A DNA stretch of 28,397 nt from a virus: positions 1-28,397 of the IMG/VR virus record IMGVR_UViG_3300031857_001040; one strand, 5' to 3'. The first letter of the stretch is position 1. Each line of letters opens with the position of its first letter. Of the stretch, positions 14,967 through 22,954 are shown piece by piece. A program made the translations under genes and the position numbers. The notes below the pieces were generated by a model. That model worked only from the letters and a program-made list of their open reading frames with translations. It was not told the origin of the DNA and searched no databases.

Positions 14967-15357
14967 TCCTAGAATTCCCTTTCCGACTTCCTCTGTTTAC
15001 TGCCGCTGGCAAGTAACGCAGATTTTCCACGCGATTATCGGTCGTGATGAAATTGATATGATCGACATCACACCCGTCAGGGCACGGCCCGAAAAACGCT
15101 TCTGCTACCAACCTGTGAACGCGATGTCTAAAAATGCGTCCATTTCGACAAAGCACAACACCCAAATACTCACGTGATTTTCCAACAGGAAACGATCGCA
15201 GGATTCTAGCTGAATGACTACGCAATCCCGTTTTTCCCATCACGTGGCGAGTCAAACTGACCACATCACCTTCGGTGGTTACGGCATACTCTAACCAGCC
15301 CGGGATCATACGAACTGGAATTGTGTGACCATCGATCACCACACTAGTGTCATTCAT
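14956..15357 (-). CDS. HNH endonuclease with NUMOD4-like N-terminus
   Basis: 133 residues from ATG 15357, with GGAG eight bases upstream; the open frame extends to 15426 without a site. Residues 18-45 (IPGWLEYAVTTEGDVVSLTR) match the NUMOD4-type DNA-binding motif. The nuclease core includes H81-R-L-V-A-E-A-F, D99-H100-I-N and N108..E-N-L-R-Y-L, typical of phage HNH enzymes. Free-standing homing-type nucleases commonly spread into phage operons, and this one separates the replication gene from the upstream small genes. It cleaves DNA; target unknown. Confidence 0.8.
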   Translation of the reverse strand: MNDTSVVIDGHTIPVRMIPGWLEYAVTTEGDVVSLTRHVMGKTGLRSHSARILRSFPVGKSREYLGVVLCRNGRIFRHRVHRLVAEAFFGPCPDGCDVDHINFITTDNRVENLRYLPAAVNRGSRKGNSRNDR

Positions 15358-15444
15358 CACGCTTCTCCGTGCTGGATGTGTCGACACCTGCCGTATGAGC
15401 AGCCAGCAACACGACCATCGAAACATCCGTGTAAACGAAAAACC

Positions 15445-15750
15445 CTACGGCTTAAAAAATCCTGCCTCGAACTGAGTCGGACGCACTGACACGATGTGAT
15501 TCAGCCGAATGCCCTGTGCCCGCAGCTCTGACCGCACTTTGTGTTGTGCGTCCTCCTGCGTGATGACATCCAGCAACGCCACAGGCAGCCGCACGTGAGC
15601 CGTCTCGATCACTCCAACAACTTCACAGTTTCGGTGAAAGATGCGTGCCAATGCTTTCCAAAGGTATCCTCGGTCAGAATCCTCGCGCGGAACTGACACG
15701 ACCACCTCGCATTCAATCCATTCGTCGTCGTCGCAGAAATCACTGCTCAT
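15445..15750 (-). CDS. Unknown 101-residue operon protein
   Basis: Acidic N-terminus (SSDFCDDDEWIECEVVVSV), then a helical and beta mix ending QFEAGFFKP. Its ATG overlaps the stop of the nuclease-like gene upstream (ATGA). An alpha/beta pattern with V-V-G-V-I-E-T-A-H-V-R-L-P could be a small nucleic-acid-binding fold, but I do not recognise it. Coupling to the PD-(D/E)xK gene suggests a shared DNA-related role. Confidence 0.6.
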   Translation of the reverse strand: MSSDFCDDDEWIECEVVVSVPREDSDRGYLWKALARIFHRNCEVVGVIETAHVRLPVALLDVITQEDAQHKVRSELRAQGIRLNHIVSVRPTQFEAGFFKP

Positions 15751-16063
15751 TGATCAACTCCTTCAAATCCTTCACGAAAAATCCGTCCTGCATTTGCGTC
15801 GGTGTGTATCGCAGAACGCGCCAGCCGAGCACGACAGCCCGGTTATATTTCTCCATGTCGCCGATGAATCCAGCTCCACGTGTGTGCCGGCCTTGAGTGT
15901 ATGCCCCGCCCTCGACTTCAATAGCGATTCGCAGCGACACAGAAGCAAAGTCAAATCTCCATCGGCGAACGTCGTCAAACTTGTGTTCTGCTTTCCAGCC
16001 GTCTGGAACAGGATGAAAAGCGTTAAGAATCTGGACGCCGTGTAGTGCGAAGGATTTGATCAC
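15740..16063 (-). CDS. PD-(D/E)xK endonuclease, VSR/DUF559-like
   Basis: 107 residues beginning with GTG, coupled by GTGA. The core D38 (RRWRFDFA), then I-E49-V-E51-G-G, H60 (GRHTRG) and D69-M-E-K72-Y-N, then G-W-R-V-L-R-Y, is the layout of small phage VSR-like nucleases with the PD-(D/E)xK fold. Such enzymes cut branched or mismatched DNA and often replace Holliday-junction resolvases in phages. Full length for the group. Confidence 0.75.
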   Translation of the reverse strand: MIKSFALHGVQILNAFHPVPDGWKAEHKFDDVRRWRFDFASVSLRIAIEVEGGAYTQGRHTRGAGFIGDMEKYNRAVVLGWRVLRYTPTQMQDGFFVKDLKELINEQ

Positions 16064-16266
16064 TCGTCTGTTTTCCTGTGCTTACTGACCACAAAAACAA
16101 GGTCTTCGGCGTCCACTAACCGTAAAGCTTTCCATTGTTCCACTCCATGCACTCGAATCACATAGCACACTCGTTGTTCATTAGACGCTCTAATGATGTT
16201 CTGAAGTCGCACAACGTCACACGTGCGGCCATTCCACGTCGCAAGTGAACCAGAGCGGTCATTCAT
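16060..16266 (-). CDS. Unknown 68-residue operon protein
   Basis: Beta-rich small protein (residues 28-65: EQRVCYVIRVHGVEQWKALRLVDAEDLVFVVSKHRK). It starts inside the end of the IbrA-like gene (8 bp overlap) and ends with a GTGA overlap into the nuclease gene, so it is translated with both. No family recognised. Confidence 0.6.
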   Translation of the reverse strand: MNDRSGSLATWNGRTCDVVRLQNIIRASNEQRVCYVIRVHGVEQWKALRLVDAEDLVFVVSKHRKTDE

Positions 16267-17476
16267 GTGACAAACCTTTTTCTAGTTTGCGTTTTGCTCG
16301 CAATTCCTTAAACGTCTGGTATGCGTCTGAAAGTGGCTGCGACTGCCCCAGTCCCTTGCACCAGTAATCATTTCGCAAAAGAACCTTGCACATTCGTCTC
16401 CATGATGGTGCCCAGCATTTAACCTCAAGCTCATGCGGGGCTTCATCGGGAATAATCGTGTATCCTCGATGATGCCATCCAGCAATAAACTTTTGAAAGC
16501 GAGCCACGTAATGTGCGCGAGTTTTTGCAGGCATGGTCCGCAAAAGCAGATTGCAGAATGATTTCCATGTGTGCCCGTCTGGTTTGCAAATCTTGTTGTA
16601 CCCGGTCATGTTGCCAGTCTCTTGGATGTACAACGCTCCGCTATTAACACCGTTTACACGGACGACAAGTTTGTACCATGTCTGAGGCTCAAGAATGTGA
16701 TAAAGCCACAACCCTTTACGCTGATCATCGCCATATGGCTGACACAACCGTTGCTGGCTGAGAGGTACGCCAGCCTTTGTCATTTGGTCGTAAATGCGAT
16801 TGTGATGCTTGTCTGGGTTCTTTCCGTGGTACACCCAAATATCTTCAACACGCCAGTCGTATATCGGGTAAATGTTGTACAGGCAGCGAGCAACTTTTGT
16901 TGTCCACTTGTGGCCATTGGCCATTAAACCATCTTTCCGTGAAACGATCGCGCGGTATCGATGCAATGACTCGTCAGACCTAATTCCGATGAATGCACCA
17001 GTTTTTCTTCCTTGTGCGTACCACTCACCAAAAATGACCATGAATTCTTCGAATTCCATCTTTGGAACATAGAAATCGTACTGGCTCAGATCTGCAGCCA
17101 GTGCAGGTTTTTCACGAACCCAGATATCCTTCTTGTCTTCATCCCAGCAAATCCATCGTGGCTGGTAGTTTGAAACGGCGTTCCTCAGCAACATTTCAGC
17201 GCACACCCAGTGAAGTTCAATGTGTTCTGCGTACTGGGTTACCATTTCCTCAATATGTTTGATCGTATCGGAATACTGAGCTTCGAGGTCTATTACCAAA
17301 ACGCCGACCTTGCGATTCCGTAGTTTTGCTTCATCCATTACTAGATGAAACATAACTGAACTGTCCTTACCACCGGAAAAGGAAATGTACAGCCGTTCGA
17401 ACATGTCAAAGGACTTCGCGATTCGCTCGCGAGCTTCGTCTAACACGGAGGTCAGTAGTTGCACCTTTTTTGTCAT
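16259..17476 (-). CDS. IbrA-like PAPS-reductase/DUF3440 protein
   Basis: 405 residues from ATG 17476, which shares one base with the IbrB-like stop (TGATG); the longer open frame to 17554 overlaps that gene. The P-loop-like I-S-F-S-G-G-K-D-S-S (residues 31-40) is the ATP-pyrophosphatase signature of PAPS-reductase-type proteins. Downstream, G-I-R-S-D-E-S and P-I-Y-D-W-R-V-E-D-I-W-V-Y fit the same group, and the long C-terminal part matches the DUF3440 type. In E. coli, IbrA and IbrB are paired prophage-type genes affecting expression of other genes. The biochemical reaction is not established. Confidence 0.8.
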   Translation of the reverse strand: MTKKVQLLTSVLDEARERIAKSFDMFERLYISFSGGKDSSVMFHLVMDEAKLRNRKVGVLVIDLEAQYSDTIKHIEEMVTQYAEHIELHWVCAEMLLRNAVSNYQPRWICWDEDKKDIWVREKPALAADLSQYDFYVPKMEFEEFMVIFGEWYAQGRKTGAFIGIRSDESLHRYRAIVSRKDGLMANGHKWTTKVARCLYNIYPIYDWRVEDIWVYHGKNPDKHHNRIYDQMTKAGVPLSQQRLCQPYGDDQRKGLWLYHILEPQTWYKLVVRVNGVNSGALYIQETGNMTGYNKICKPDGHTWKSFCNLLLRTMPAKTRAHYVARFQKFIAGWHHRGYTIIPDEAPHELEVKCWAPSWRRMCKVLLRNDYWCKGLGQSQPLSDAYQTFKELRAKRKLEKGLSHE

Positions 17477-18633
17477 CAGTAAATCTCCACCTGTCTGCCA
17501 TAGGATAGGGCAGAGTGCATGTCGAGCGTTTCCATTCCTCGAGCTTGCAGCCAACTGTTTAACGCTTCTAACGCAGTCTGATTTGCAGCTTCCTGCTGTT
17601 CGATCGTAAGCAAGTTAAAACCAGAGCAAAACTGACTGGGAATGCCACGAGCAACGCACATCGCAGCCTGACCCAGCCATGCAATCCGGTTCATGGCTAC
17701 GTTTGTGAGATAGTGTTCGCAGGAGTGCGGCCATTGCTCAAAGACCTTTACCAGTGCGTCAGCAAATTGCCGGGTGTCCGATAGGAAAGCCGCGTATTCA
17801 TGCTGGCACTGTTCCTTAGTTTTCCCATCAACCGTCGAGGAATAAAAACCAGCTTTGACGCACTCCCATTTGTCGTGTGTGTGGAACACCCTGTTGGGGT
17901 CAGAAGTATTGGCCGTTCTGACGGCTGCTCGCATCTCATCTGTTACCTCGTCAGTCAGTTCAATGAAGTCATCCGTTGGAGAGCTGTCAGACGCTTCCCA
18001 CGCTCGCGAGAAATCATGGTCTGTAAACAGGTGTTCCAGTCCAGTGATTTGGCAGAGGCGCAAGATTTCGTCCTCATCCATTCCCAGTTCTTTTGCGATG
18101 CGTTTATTGGTCCAATTACGGTTCTTCAGCTCCAGAACAATCTCTGACATTGCGTCTACCTGATGCTTTCCTCGTGCCCTGTTGTGGCGAATGGTTGACG
18201 CAATGCGATCATTCTTTCCCTGCTGTTCTTTGCGAATTTCTACGACTGGCAAATAGCCTTGAATACGCTGAGCGACAAGTTTTGATTCCTTACCAACTCG
18301 CGACCTGTGAAATCCGTCAACTACTTCGTGCGCGTCGTCTTTAGCCCACGTGACGATTGGTTGTGTGTAACCGTCATTTACAATAGATACTTCCAGCAAT
18401 TCCATTTCCGGCGGTGCAACCTTATTAGGGTTGTATTCGTTTGCAGTTACGTTCGCGGCTGGAATCCACACGACACAATCAACTGGCTCATTTGCAAACG
18501 GTGATATCGCGTGCAGTTTGCGTTTCACGTTATTGATTGCCGCCACCTTCTGAGGCATGTCCATCATCTCTATTTCATTAAGCAGCATGTTTACCGTGTC
18601 AGAAATGCTGCATGTGCATCTTTCTATACTCAT
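17476..18633 (-). CDS. IbrB-like ParB/sulfiredoxin-fold protein
   Basis: 385 residues. An N-terminal coil (12-45) leads to a ParB/Srx-like domain with N-E-Y-N-P-N-K (65-71) and V-D-G-F-H-R-S-R-V (105-113), the nucleotide-binding or nuclease-type motif of the superfamily, then a helix-turn-helix-like part (WTNKRIAKELGMDEDEILRLCQITGL, about 174-199) and a helical C-terminal extension. Partnered by one-base overlap with the IbrA-like gene. DNA binding is likely from the HTH; the extension to 385 residues is longer than typical IbrB proteins, as far as I recall. Confidence 0.75.
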   Translation of the reverse strand: MSIERCTCSISDTVNMLLNEIEMMDMPQKVAAINNVKRKLHAISPFANEPVDCVVWIPAANVTANEYNPNKVAPPEMELLEVSIVNDGYTQPIVTWAKDDAHEVVDGFHRSRVGKESKLVAQRIQGYLPVVEIRKEQQGKNDRIASTIRHNRARGKHQVDAMSEIVLELKNRNWTNKRIAKELGMDEDEILRLCQITGLEHLFTDHDFSRAWEASDSSPTDDFIELTDEVTDEMRAAVRTANTSDPNRVFHTHDKWECVKAGFYSSTVDGKTKEQCQHEYAAFLSDTRQFADALVKVFEQWPHSCEHYLTNVAMNRIAWLGQAAMCVARGIPSQFCSGFNLLTIEQQEAANQTALEALNSWLQARGMETLDMHSALSYGRQVEIY

Positions 18634-18845
18634 TCGTCCGAATCCTCATCGTTAATCTTGCAGCACCGAATCCACGGCAACGGCCGTCCTGACTCAAATA
18701 CCTGACGAATCACCCGCAGAACGATCAGCGGCTTACCTGACTCCTGAATAAACACCGTTGCACGAGGATTTGGAACAACCTCGCTGTGCAGTTCAACCGT
18801 TAGCCAATCGCCAGCAGCGTCCTTGTAACGGCACTCAAGAATCAT
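18630..18845 (-). CDS. Unknown 71-residue beta-rich protein
   Basis: Coupled at both ends by ATGA overlaps. Begins MILECRYKDAAGDWLTVELHSEV and contains several short strands, ending in an acidic tail (NDEDSDE). No motif recognised. Sits between the possible annealing protein and the IbrB-like gene. Confidence 0.55.
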   Translation of the reverse strand: MILECRYKDAAGDWLTVELHSEVVPNPRATVFIQESGKPLIVLRVIRQVFESGRPLPWIRCCKINDEDSDE

Positions 18846-19816
18846 GCGACACCTGCCGCAAGCTCAGAAATACGTGAATCCGCCAGCCGGTTGAGCGACT
18901 GAAAATCCTGAGCAGTTATTGTTCCAGCCTTCACGCTGGCCGATGCCCGCGCCATCGACTTCGAAACATCAGCCGCAGATTTGCTTTCGGCGATTGCATC
19001 CCATGCAGTCCGAGCTGAATCGCTTTTCAGCAACTGACGTTCTTTTGCCCAAACGTTTTCAACGCTGGTCTGATTCGTGATCATGACGGTGTCTGGCATC
19101 TCCAGAGTCTTCACCGGTGCAACCGTCACCGATGCCGCATCATCATCCTCATCCTGCTCAGCTGGCTCACCAGCGACTACCGACCACAATGATGACAACA
19201 GCCGCCTGCGGGCCTTTGCTTCGTGTCCGTCGCTGCCGTCGCTTTCGTAGCACGGTAGAACCAGAGGGAAATCGCCTGTTCGATTTACTTCAATTGTGCG
19301 TCCATCAAGCACGCATGACGCCTTTCCATCGAAAACAATTTCATGCTTTGCTGCGTTGTTCGCCCGCTGCCGGATGCCTCGTGAAATCGCATGCACCTGG
19401 ATGTTAGAGCAACCAGCCTTGCTAAGTTTGTAACGGTGCCCACGTTCTTTAATCGTGACACTGACGGCACCCTTCTTCCCGGCAAACACCGTGAAATGAG
19501 GGCCGTGTTCGTCGCTGAGCAAATAACGCTTATGCAGTGCAATTCGAACGCCTTGCATGATCTGTGCGTCAGTCAGTTTAAAGTTGTCCGATTCCGCGAC
19601 TTCGTATGAACTGTTTGCACCTGACAGCACCAGGGCAGCTATCTGTTTGTTTTCAAGAACCGCATCGAGACTCCGCAGTGACTGCATGCGAACCAGGCTG
19701 GAAACAACTTCACCGTGAGACTCTACCAGTCCCGCAGTGTTAGCCAGTGCATTCATCGCCGTCTGCAGTGCGATACCCGCTTGAATCGCCTGCTCCTCTG
19801 TAATCAACTCACCCAC
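18842..19816 (-). CDS. Possible single-strand annealing (RecT-like) protein
   Basis: 324 residues. A helical N-terminus (1-75), then an alpha/beta core (residues 80-215: GVRIALHKRYL...FTVFAGKKGAVSVTIKERGHRYKL) and a stretch E-A-K-A-R-R-R-L-L-S-S-L-W (about 203-215) that resembles the A-x-R-R-A-L region of phage annealing proteins. An acidic linker (EQDEDDDAAS) and a helical C-terminus follow, an arrangement suited to binding SSB-like partners. Position upstream of nuclease and replication genes fits recombination. The assignment is tentative; it may be an unrelated structural or scaffolding protein. Confidence 0.4.
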   Translation of the reverse strand: MGELITEEQAIQAGIALQTAMNALANTAGLVESHGEVVSSLVRMQSLRSLDAVLENKQIAALVLSGANSSYEVAESDNFKLTDAQIMQGVRIALHKRYLLSDEHGPHFTVFAGKKGAVSVTIKERGHRYKLSKAGCSNIQVHAISRGIRQRANNAAKHEIVFDGKASCVLDGRTIEVNRTGDFPLVLPCYESDGSDGHEAKARRRLLSSLWSVVAGEPAEQDEDDDAASVTVAPVKTLEMPDTVMITNQTSVENVWAKERQLLKSDSARTAWDAIAESKSAADVSKSMARASASVKAGTITAQDFQSLNRLADSRISELAAGVA

Positions 19817-20048
19817 GGACCAGCTCCTTCAAAAATGCCTTAAACGCAGAACGTGGGACGTCCATTTCTGCGATGTCTTGCCAGTATTTAAACTCTCTCA
19901 ACCACTCTCGAGCCCGCACTGCTGCCGGATTCGGCGTTGTCAGCACCGGCCCGAACGTTTCCCAACGCATCGGCAGACGTCGCGGCCCGTGCGTCGGATG
20001 AACGTAGTACGTTCGCGACTTCTGAGCACCAGCGGGAACACCATCCAT
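19809..20048 (-). CDS. Unknown 79-residue operon protein
   Basis: Starts at ATG 20048 with AGGTGAT upstream; overlaps the next gene by 8 bp. N-terminal half is Arg/Pro-rich (SRTYYVHPTHGPRRLPMRWETFGPV), C-terminal half helical (AVRAREWLREFKYWQDIAEM). No family recognised; small basic proteins are common beside annealing proteins. Confidence 0.55.
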   Translation of the reverse strand: MDGVPAGAQKSRTYYVHPTHGPRRLPMRWETFGPVLTTPNPAAVRAREWLREFKYWQDIAEMDVPRSAFKAFLKELVRG

Positions 20049-20114
20049 TGAATCACCTATTCAATAAACTGAGCCCTGCACGACCGACAGACGGGAAAAT
20101 TCCTTTGTTCCCCG

Positions 20115-20309
20115 TCATGCCGTCCGCAGCCCTGCAATCGTACAGGACTCAGTCCCACTCTTCGGGCGAAGTTCTGTGCGTCGGATCATCACATCCTTAG
20201 GAGCATCGATCCCGATACGCACAACACCGGGTTTGATCTGCATGACAGTGACGCGAATATCATCACCGATCTGGATGCACTCGCTCAACTTCCGTGACAA
20301 CACTAACAT
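20115..20309 (-). CDS. csrA: CsrA-family RNA-binding translational regulator
   Basis: 64 residues, the normal CsrA length. The sequence follows the family closely: MLVLSRKLSE at the start, I-Q-I-G-D-D-I-R-V-T-V, then V-R-I-G-I-D-A-P-K-D-V, and R43/R44 in the position of the RNA-contacting arginine, with L4 also kept. CsrA dimers bind GGA motifs in mRNA leaders and block or protect messages. In a phage operon it may redirect host translation or control its own genes. Good ribosome site (GGGAG) upstream. The C-terminal 15 residues are divergent. Confidence 0.93.
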   Translation of the reverse strand: MLVLSRKLSECIQIGDDIRVTVMQIKPGVVRIGIDAPKDVMIRRTELRPKSGTESCTIAGLRTA

Positions 20310-20380
20310 CTGAACTCCCTTTCAAACTAAACAAAAACAGTCCCTACCAGATCCCGAGGTAAACGCTCGCTGATGGATCT

Positions 20381-20647
20381 CTACCGCTTTCCATGCAGCG
20401 GCAGGGACTCGGTTTCCCTTATCAACATCACATATCGAAAAACGGCACCCTCTGATACCGCTACAAGGCCGCGTCTACGAAGTCGGCTGACTGTGTAGTT
20501 GGTGACTGGCGTTCCGTCTGCAAACTGCCAGCACAGTTCTGCGTTCCACAGCTCCACATCCGGCATTGCAGCCGTGCGGCGAATGGGCTGAGAACACTGT
20601 TCACCGGCTTCGAGACGTTGAAGCAATTGGTCTACGGTCACTGACAT
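20381..20647 (-). CDS. Small winged-helix-like DNA-binding protein
   Basis: 88 residues from ATG 20647, with GAGGACGG upstream. An N-terminal helix (SVTVDQLLQRLEAGEQ) is followed by a segment with a helix-turn-helix flavour (TPVTNYTVSRLRRRGLVAVSEGAVFRYV, about 50-77), like a wing after a recognition helix. DNA binding is likely but the family is not recognised. Lies in the early part of the leftward operon next to csrA. Confidence 0.5.
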   Translation of the reverse strand: MSVTVDQLLQRLEAGEQCSQPIRRTAAMPDVELWNAELCWQFADGTPVTNYTVSRLRRRGLVAVSEGAVFRYVMLIRETESLPLHGKR

Positions 20648-20658
20648 GGGTTCCGTCC

Positions 20659-20760
20659 TCAGTCTCGGTCGCGGCGTTTGTAGAACAGGTTCTCTGCGGT
20701 GAATCCCCACACGAGGATTGCACCAGCGACAGAGCACAAAATCGGGATGAAGTCATCCAT
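20659..20760 (-). CDS. 33-residue single-span membrane microprotein
   Basis: ATG 20760 with GGGAG upstream. Sequence is one hydrophobic helix (IPILCSVAGAILVWGFTAENLF) with a charged end (YKRRDRD), so N-out/C-in by the positive-inside rule. Too short to belong to a recognised family. Its clean ribosome site and setting between coupled genes argue that it is real. Confidence 0.5.
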   Translation of the reverse strand: MDDFIPILCSVAGAILVWGFTAENLFYKRRDRD

Positions 20761-20865
20761 GGTGTTACTCCCTGTGTAAAAACTCAGAGCCGGCTTTAGC
20801 CTTCGGAAACCGCCACCGGCCCTGAGGGTGCTGTCCGGGTAACACACCCAGACAGCGGTGCTGGA

Positions 20866-21051
20866 TCAATTGCGGTTCTGGAATTTCCAAAACTCTGCTT
20901 CGTCATCGTCGCGGTCATCGTCACCAGTCAGGTGCGACATAACCTGCTGATAATGTGCCCGCAGTGTGTCGATGTGTCGGCGTTGTTCTGCGACTGCTAC
21001 GCAAAGGCCAGCAGCGAATCCGCAGCCGATGGCGAGAATGGTTGCAAGCAT
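20866..21051 (-). CDS. 61-residue single-span membrane protein
   Basis: ATG 21051 with AGGAGGG upstream, one base after the stop of the previous gene. Residues 2-23 (LATILAIGCGFAAGLCVAVAE) span the membrane, followed by a helical coil and an acidic end (GDDDRDDDEAEF). Might be an accessory membrane protein such as a superinfection-exclusion or antiholin-like factor; no evidence for either. Confidence 0.6.
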   Translation of the reverse strand: MLATILAIGCGFAAGLCVAVAEQRRHIDTLRAHYQQVMSHLTGDDDRDDDEAEFWKFQNRN

Positions 21052-21052
21052 G

Positions 21053-21379
21053 TCAGACCCTCCTGTAAGTGTTAGCACTTGCCCCAGTGATTGCACAGAC
21101 CCGAACGCCGCACTGCTTTATCAATCCTTCATTAACCAGCTCGTGACATCGCTTCCGGTATGATTCAGCCAGTCCGCCGCACCGCAACTGGCAATCAGCG
21201 GCCATTTCCTGTGCGGTCATGGCGTGACCAGATAGCCGCAGGCTGTCAATCATTGCGTCGTGCAGTGCCCTGCTTTTGCGTGCAACCTGAGCTGCGGCCA
21301 TGTGGCTGGTGTCGGGGTCGACGTCACGTGTACGTTTATGTTCTGCAGGTCCAACGTCGAACAGTGTTTTCTGATTCAT
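21053..21379 (-). CDS. Winged-helix DNA-binding-like protein
   Basis: 108 residues from ATG 21379, one base after the previous stop; the longer frame overlaps the ParB-like gene. The C-terminal 70 residues (ALHDAMIDSLRLSGHAMTAQEMAADC...YRKRCHELVNEGLIKQC) follow the helix-turn-helix-wing pattern of phage winged-helix proteins that tell origin or regulatory sites. The segment D-P-D-T-S-H-M-A-A is a frequent start of that family. Likely DNA binding; role unknown. Confidence 0.6.
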   Translation of the reverse strand: MNQKTLFDVGPAEHKRTRDVDPDTSHMAAAQVARKSRALHDAMIDSLRLSGHAMTAQEMAADCQLRCGGLAESYRKRCHELVNEGLIKQCGVRVCAITGASANTYRRV

Positions 21380-21380
21380 G

Positions 21381-22166
21381 TCAACTGGCCTGCTGTGATT
21401 GTTTAAGTGCAGCAATAGTGCGAGCAGCCATTGCTTTGTCAGCCAAAAAACATAACGCCAGTTTGTTTTCGAGATGTGCTTTGTAGTTGTAGACATCTTC
21501 AAACAACTGCATTTGCTCTTTTAACGTTCTACACTTTCGAAAGGCACTAATATTGCTTCGTGCTCTGGTGAGAAAAGTATCTATAGAAAACTCAGGAACA
21601 CGTAAGCAGCGAGACAAAGAACTAACGAACATTTCGTTTATGGCAATGCCTAATGCCCTGCACGGCATCACCACTGACTTAATATCTTTCGCATGTTGTT
21701 CACCACGAACAACAAAACGACCATCCTTGAATTCCTGCAATTTATTCCCTGATCCAGCAGATTCACCACCGAGAATAGCGATGCACAATCCAAGCGGTAT
21801 TCCAGTTTCGTGAAAATAATTCTGCAGTACGATGTAATCAGGTTTCCCGCATTTTACGTGTGACTCTAAATAATCAGTAACAGACCACCGAGTCGTTGCT
21901 TTTTCCAATTCATGAATCGTTGCTACGTCATTGGAAATGACATAATAAACCGGAAGACCGAGATCCTGAGCGACTTCAAATCTATGGTGGCCCGCTTTTA
22001 TTAACAGTCGCGATCCAAGTACTTCACAATGAATAGGATACGCGGGAATGAATCCATGACGTTTCATGCTGTCACGTAGGTGGCGAGTCTTTTGAACGTT
22101 TCTGTTGAACTGACACAGGTCAAAACGCGAGTAGTCCAGTGTCGATAAAAGTTTTGGTGGACTCAT
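21381..22166 (-). CDS. ParB/Srx-fold protein, second copy
   Basis: 261 residues from ATG 22166, overlapping the previous stop as ATGA. Residues 14-70 carry the ParB-like pattern: D-L-C-Q-F-N-R-N-V, L-R-D-S-M-K-R-H-G-F-I, then L-L-I-K-A-G-H-H-R-F-E-V-A (54-66). The G-H-H-R motif sits where partition proteins bind nucleotide. The rest is helical and could bind DNA or a partner; its middle (G-G-E-S-A-G-S-G-N-K) is glycine-rich. Pairs with the preceding ParB-like gene. Function not known. Confidence 0.65.
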   Translation of the reverse strand: MSPPKLLSTLDYSRFDLCQFNRNVQKTRHLRDSMKRHGFIPAYPIHCEVLGSRLLIKAGHHRFEVAQDLGLPVYYVISNDVATIHELEKATTRWSVTDYLESHVKCGKPDYIVLQNYFHETGIPLGLCIAILGGESAGSGNKLQEFKDGRFVVRGEQHAKDIKSVVMPCRALGIAINEMFVSSLSRCLRVPEFSIDTFLTRARSNISAFRKCRTLKEQMQLFEDVYNYKAHLENKLALCFLADKAMAARTIAALKQSQQAS

Positions 22167-22954
22167 ACATCTGCTTTCAATTGAGAAGAAACCCACTTTT
22201 GAACCCGAAGCAACGCAGCTTCGCGAAATTTGTTTTTAGCGGGTATGCCCTTTAGTTGACCGATCGCAACATCAGCCTTTGTTAATGCGAATACTTCGCT
22301 TTCATTATGCTCGCCGGGATGTCGAGCTTCCCTCATCGTGGCGTCTTCTTTGGGTGTGGACTTATATGTGCGATTGCGAGCGGGCTTCTCAATCTCGGAC
22401 TTCTGTACCTCCTCGGGTTCTGAAGCCAGAATGGCGGCAGTACTGACTGCCATGCGGCCTTCATCGACAGCCTTGGCAAGCTCTGGAATTCCCTTGTCGA
22501 TAACCTTTTTTGCGTAGTCGACAGACTTCCCAGAAACGCCGAACGCTTTACCCGCAGCATCGCGGGCCTTTTCACCCTGTGGCAAATTTACCACAGGGTC
22601 GGCTTTCTTTCCGGACAGCATGCGTTCCCTAGCTTGCTGCTCATAAAACTCAGACCGTCGAGCCGCACACATGGACGCCTGAGATGGTGTCATGTGACGC
22701 CGGTGATAGTTCAGCGAAAACACATACTCAGCTGGGTCGCCGATTCCGGTGACTACTTTTGTGAGTGGTGGAATGCCTTTGATCTTGCAGGCACACATGC
22801 GGTTGCGACCGTCAAGCACCATTCCGTCGAGAAGCAGAACAGGTTCTCGTTGACCGTTCTTTTCAATGTCGTCAGCCAATTCCATCAGCTTGTCATCTGA
22901 CAGCATTGGAAAAATCTTTGACGCGGGGTGCCAAGTGAGTTCTCCGTTATTCAC
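22163..22954 (-). CDS. ParB/Srx-fold protein, third copy, with HTH-like part
   Basis: 263 residues from GTG 22954, eight bases after GGAAAGAGG; the longer frame to 23002 lacks a site and overlaps the zinc-ribbon gene. Typical phage ParB-type layout: W-H-P-A-S-K-I-F-P-M-L at the start, D-D-I-E-K-N-G-Q-R-E-P-V, then V-L-D-G-R-N-R (46-52), the expected nucleotide-binding motif. A helical region that includes Q-G-E-K-A-R-D-A-A-G-K-A-F-G-V-S-G-K-S-V looks like an HTH. The GTG start shares bases with the upstream stop (GTGA). Confidence 0.75.
   Translation of the reverse strand: MNNGELTWHPASKIFPMLSDDKLMELADDIEKNGQREPVLLLDGMVLDGRNRMCACKIKGIPPLTKVVTGIGDPAEYVFSLNYHRRHMTPSQASMCAARRSEFYEQQARERMLSGKKADPVVNLPQGEKARDAAGKAFGVSGKSVDYAKKVIDKGIPELAKAVDEGRMAVSTAAILASEPEEVQKSEIEKPARNRTYKSTPKEDATMREARHPGEHNESEVFALTKADVAIGQLKGIPAKNKFREAALLRVQKWVSSQLKADV

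Noticed and set aside
17476-22954. Plasmid-type ParA/ParB partition system
   Set aside because: No ParA-like ATPase is present, and the ParB-fold proteins pair with PAPS-reductase-like or each other.
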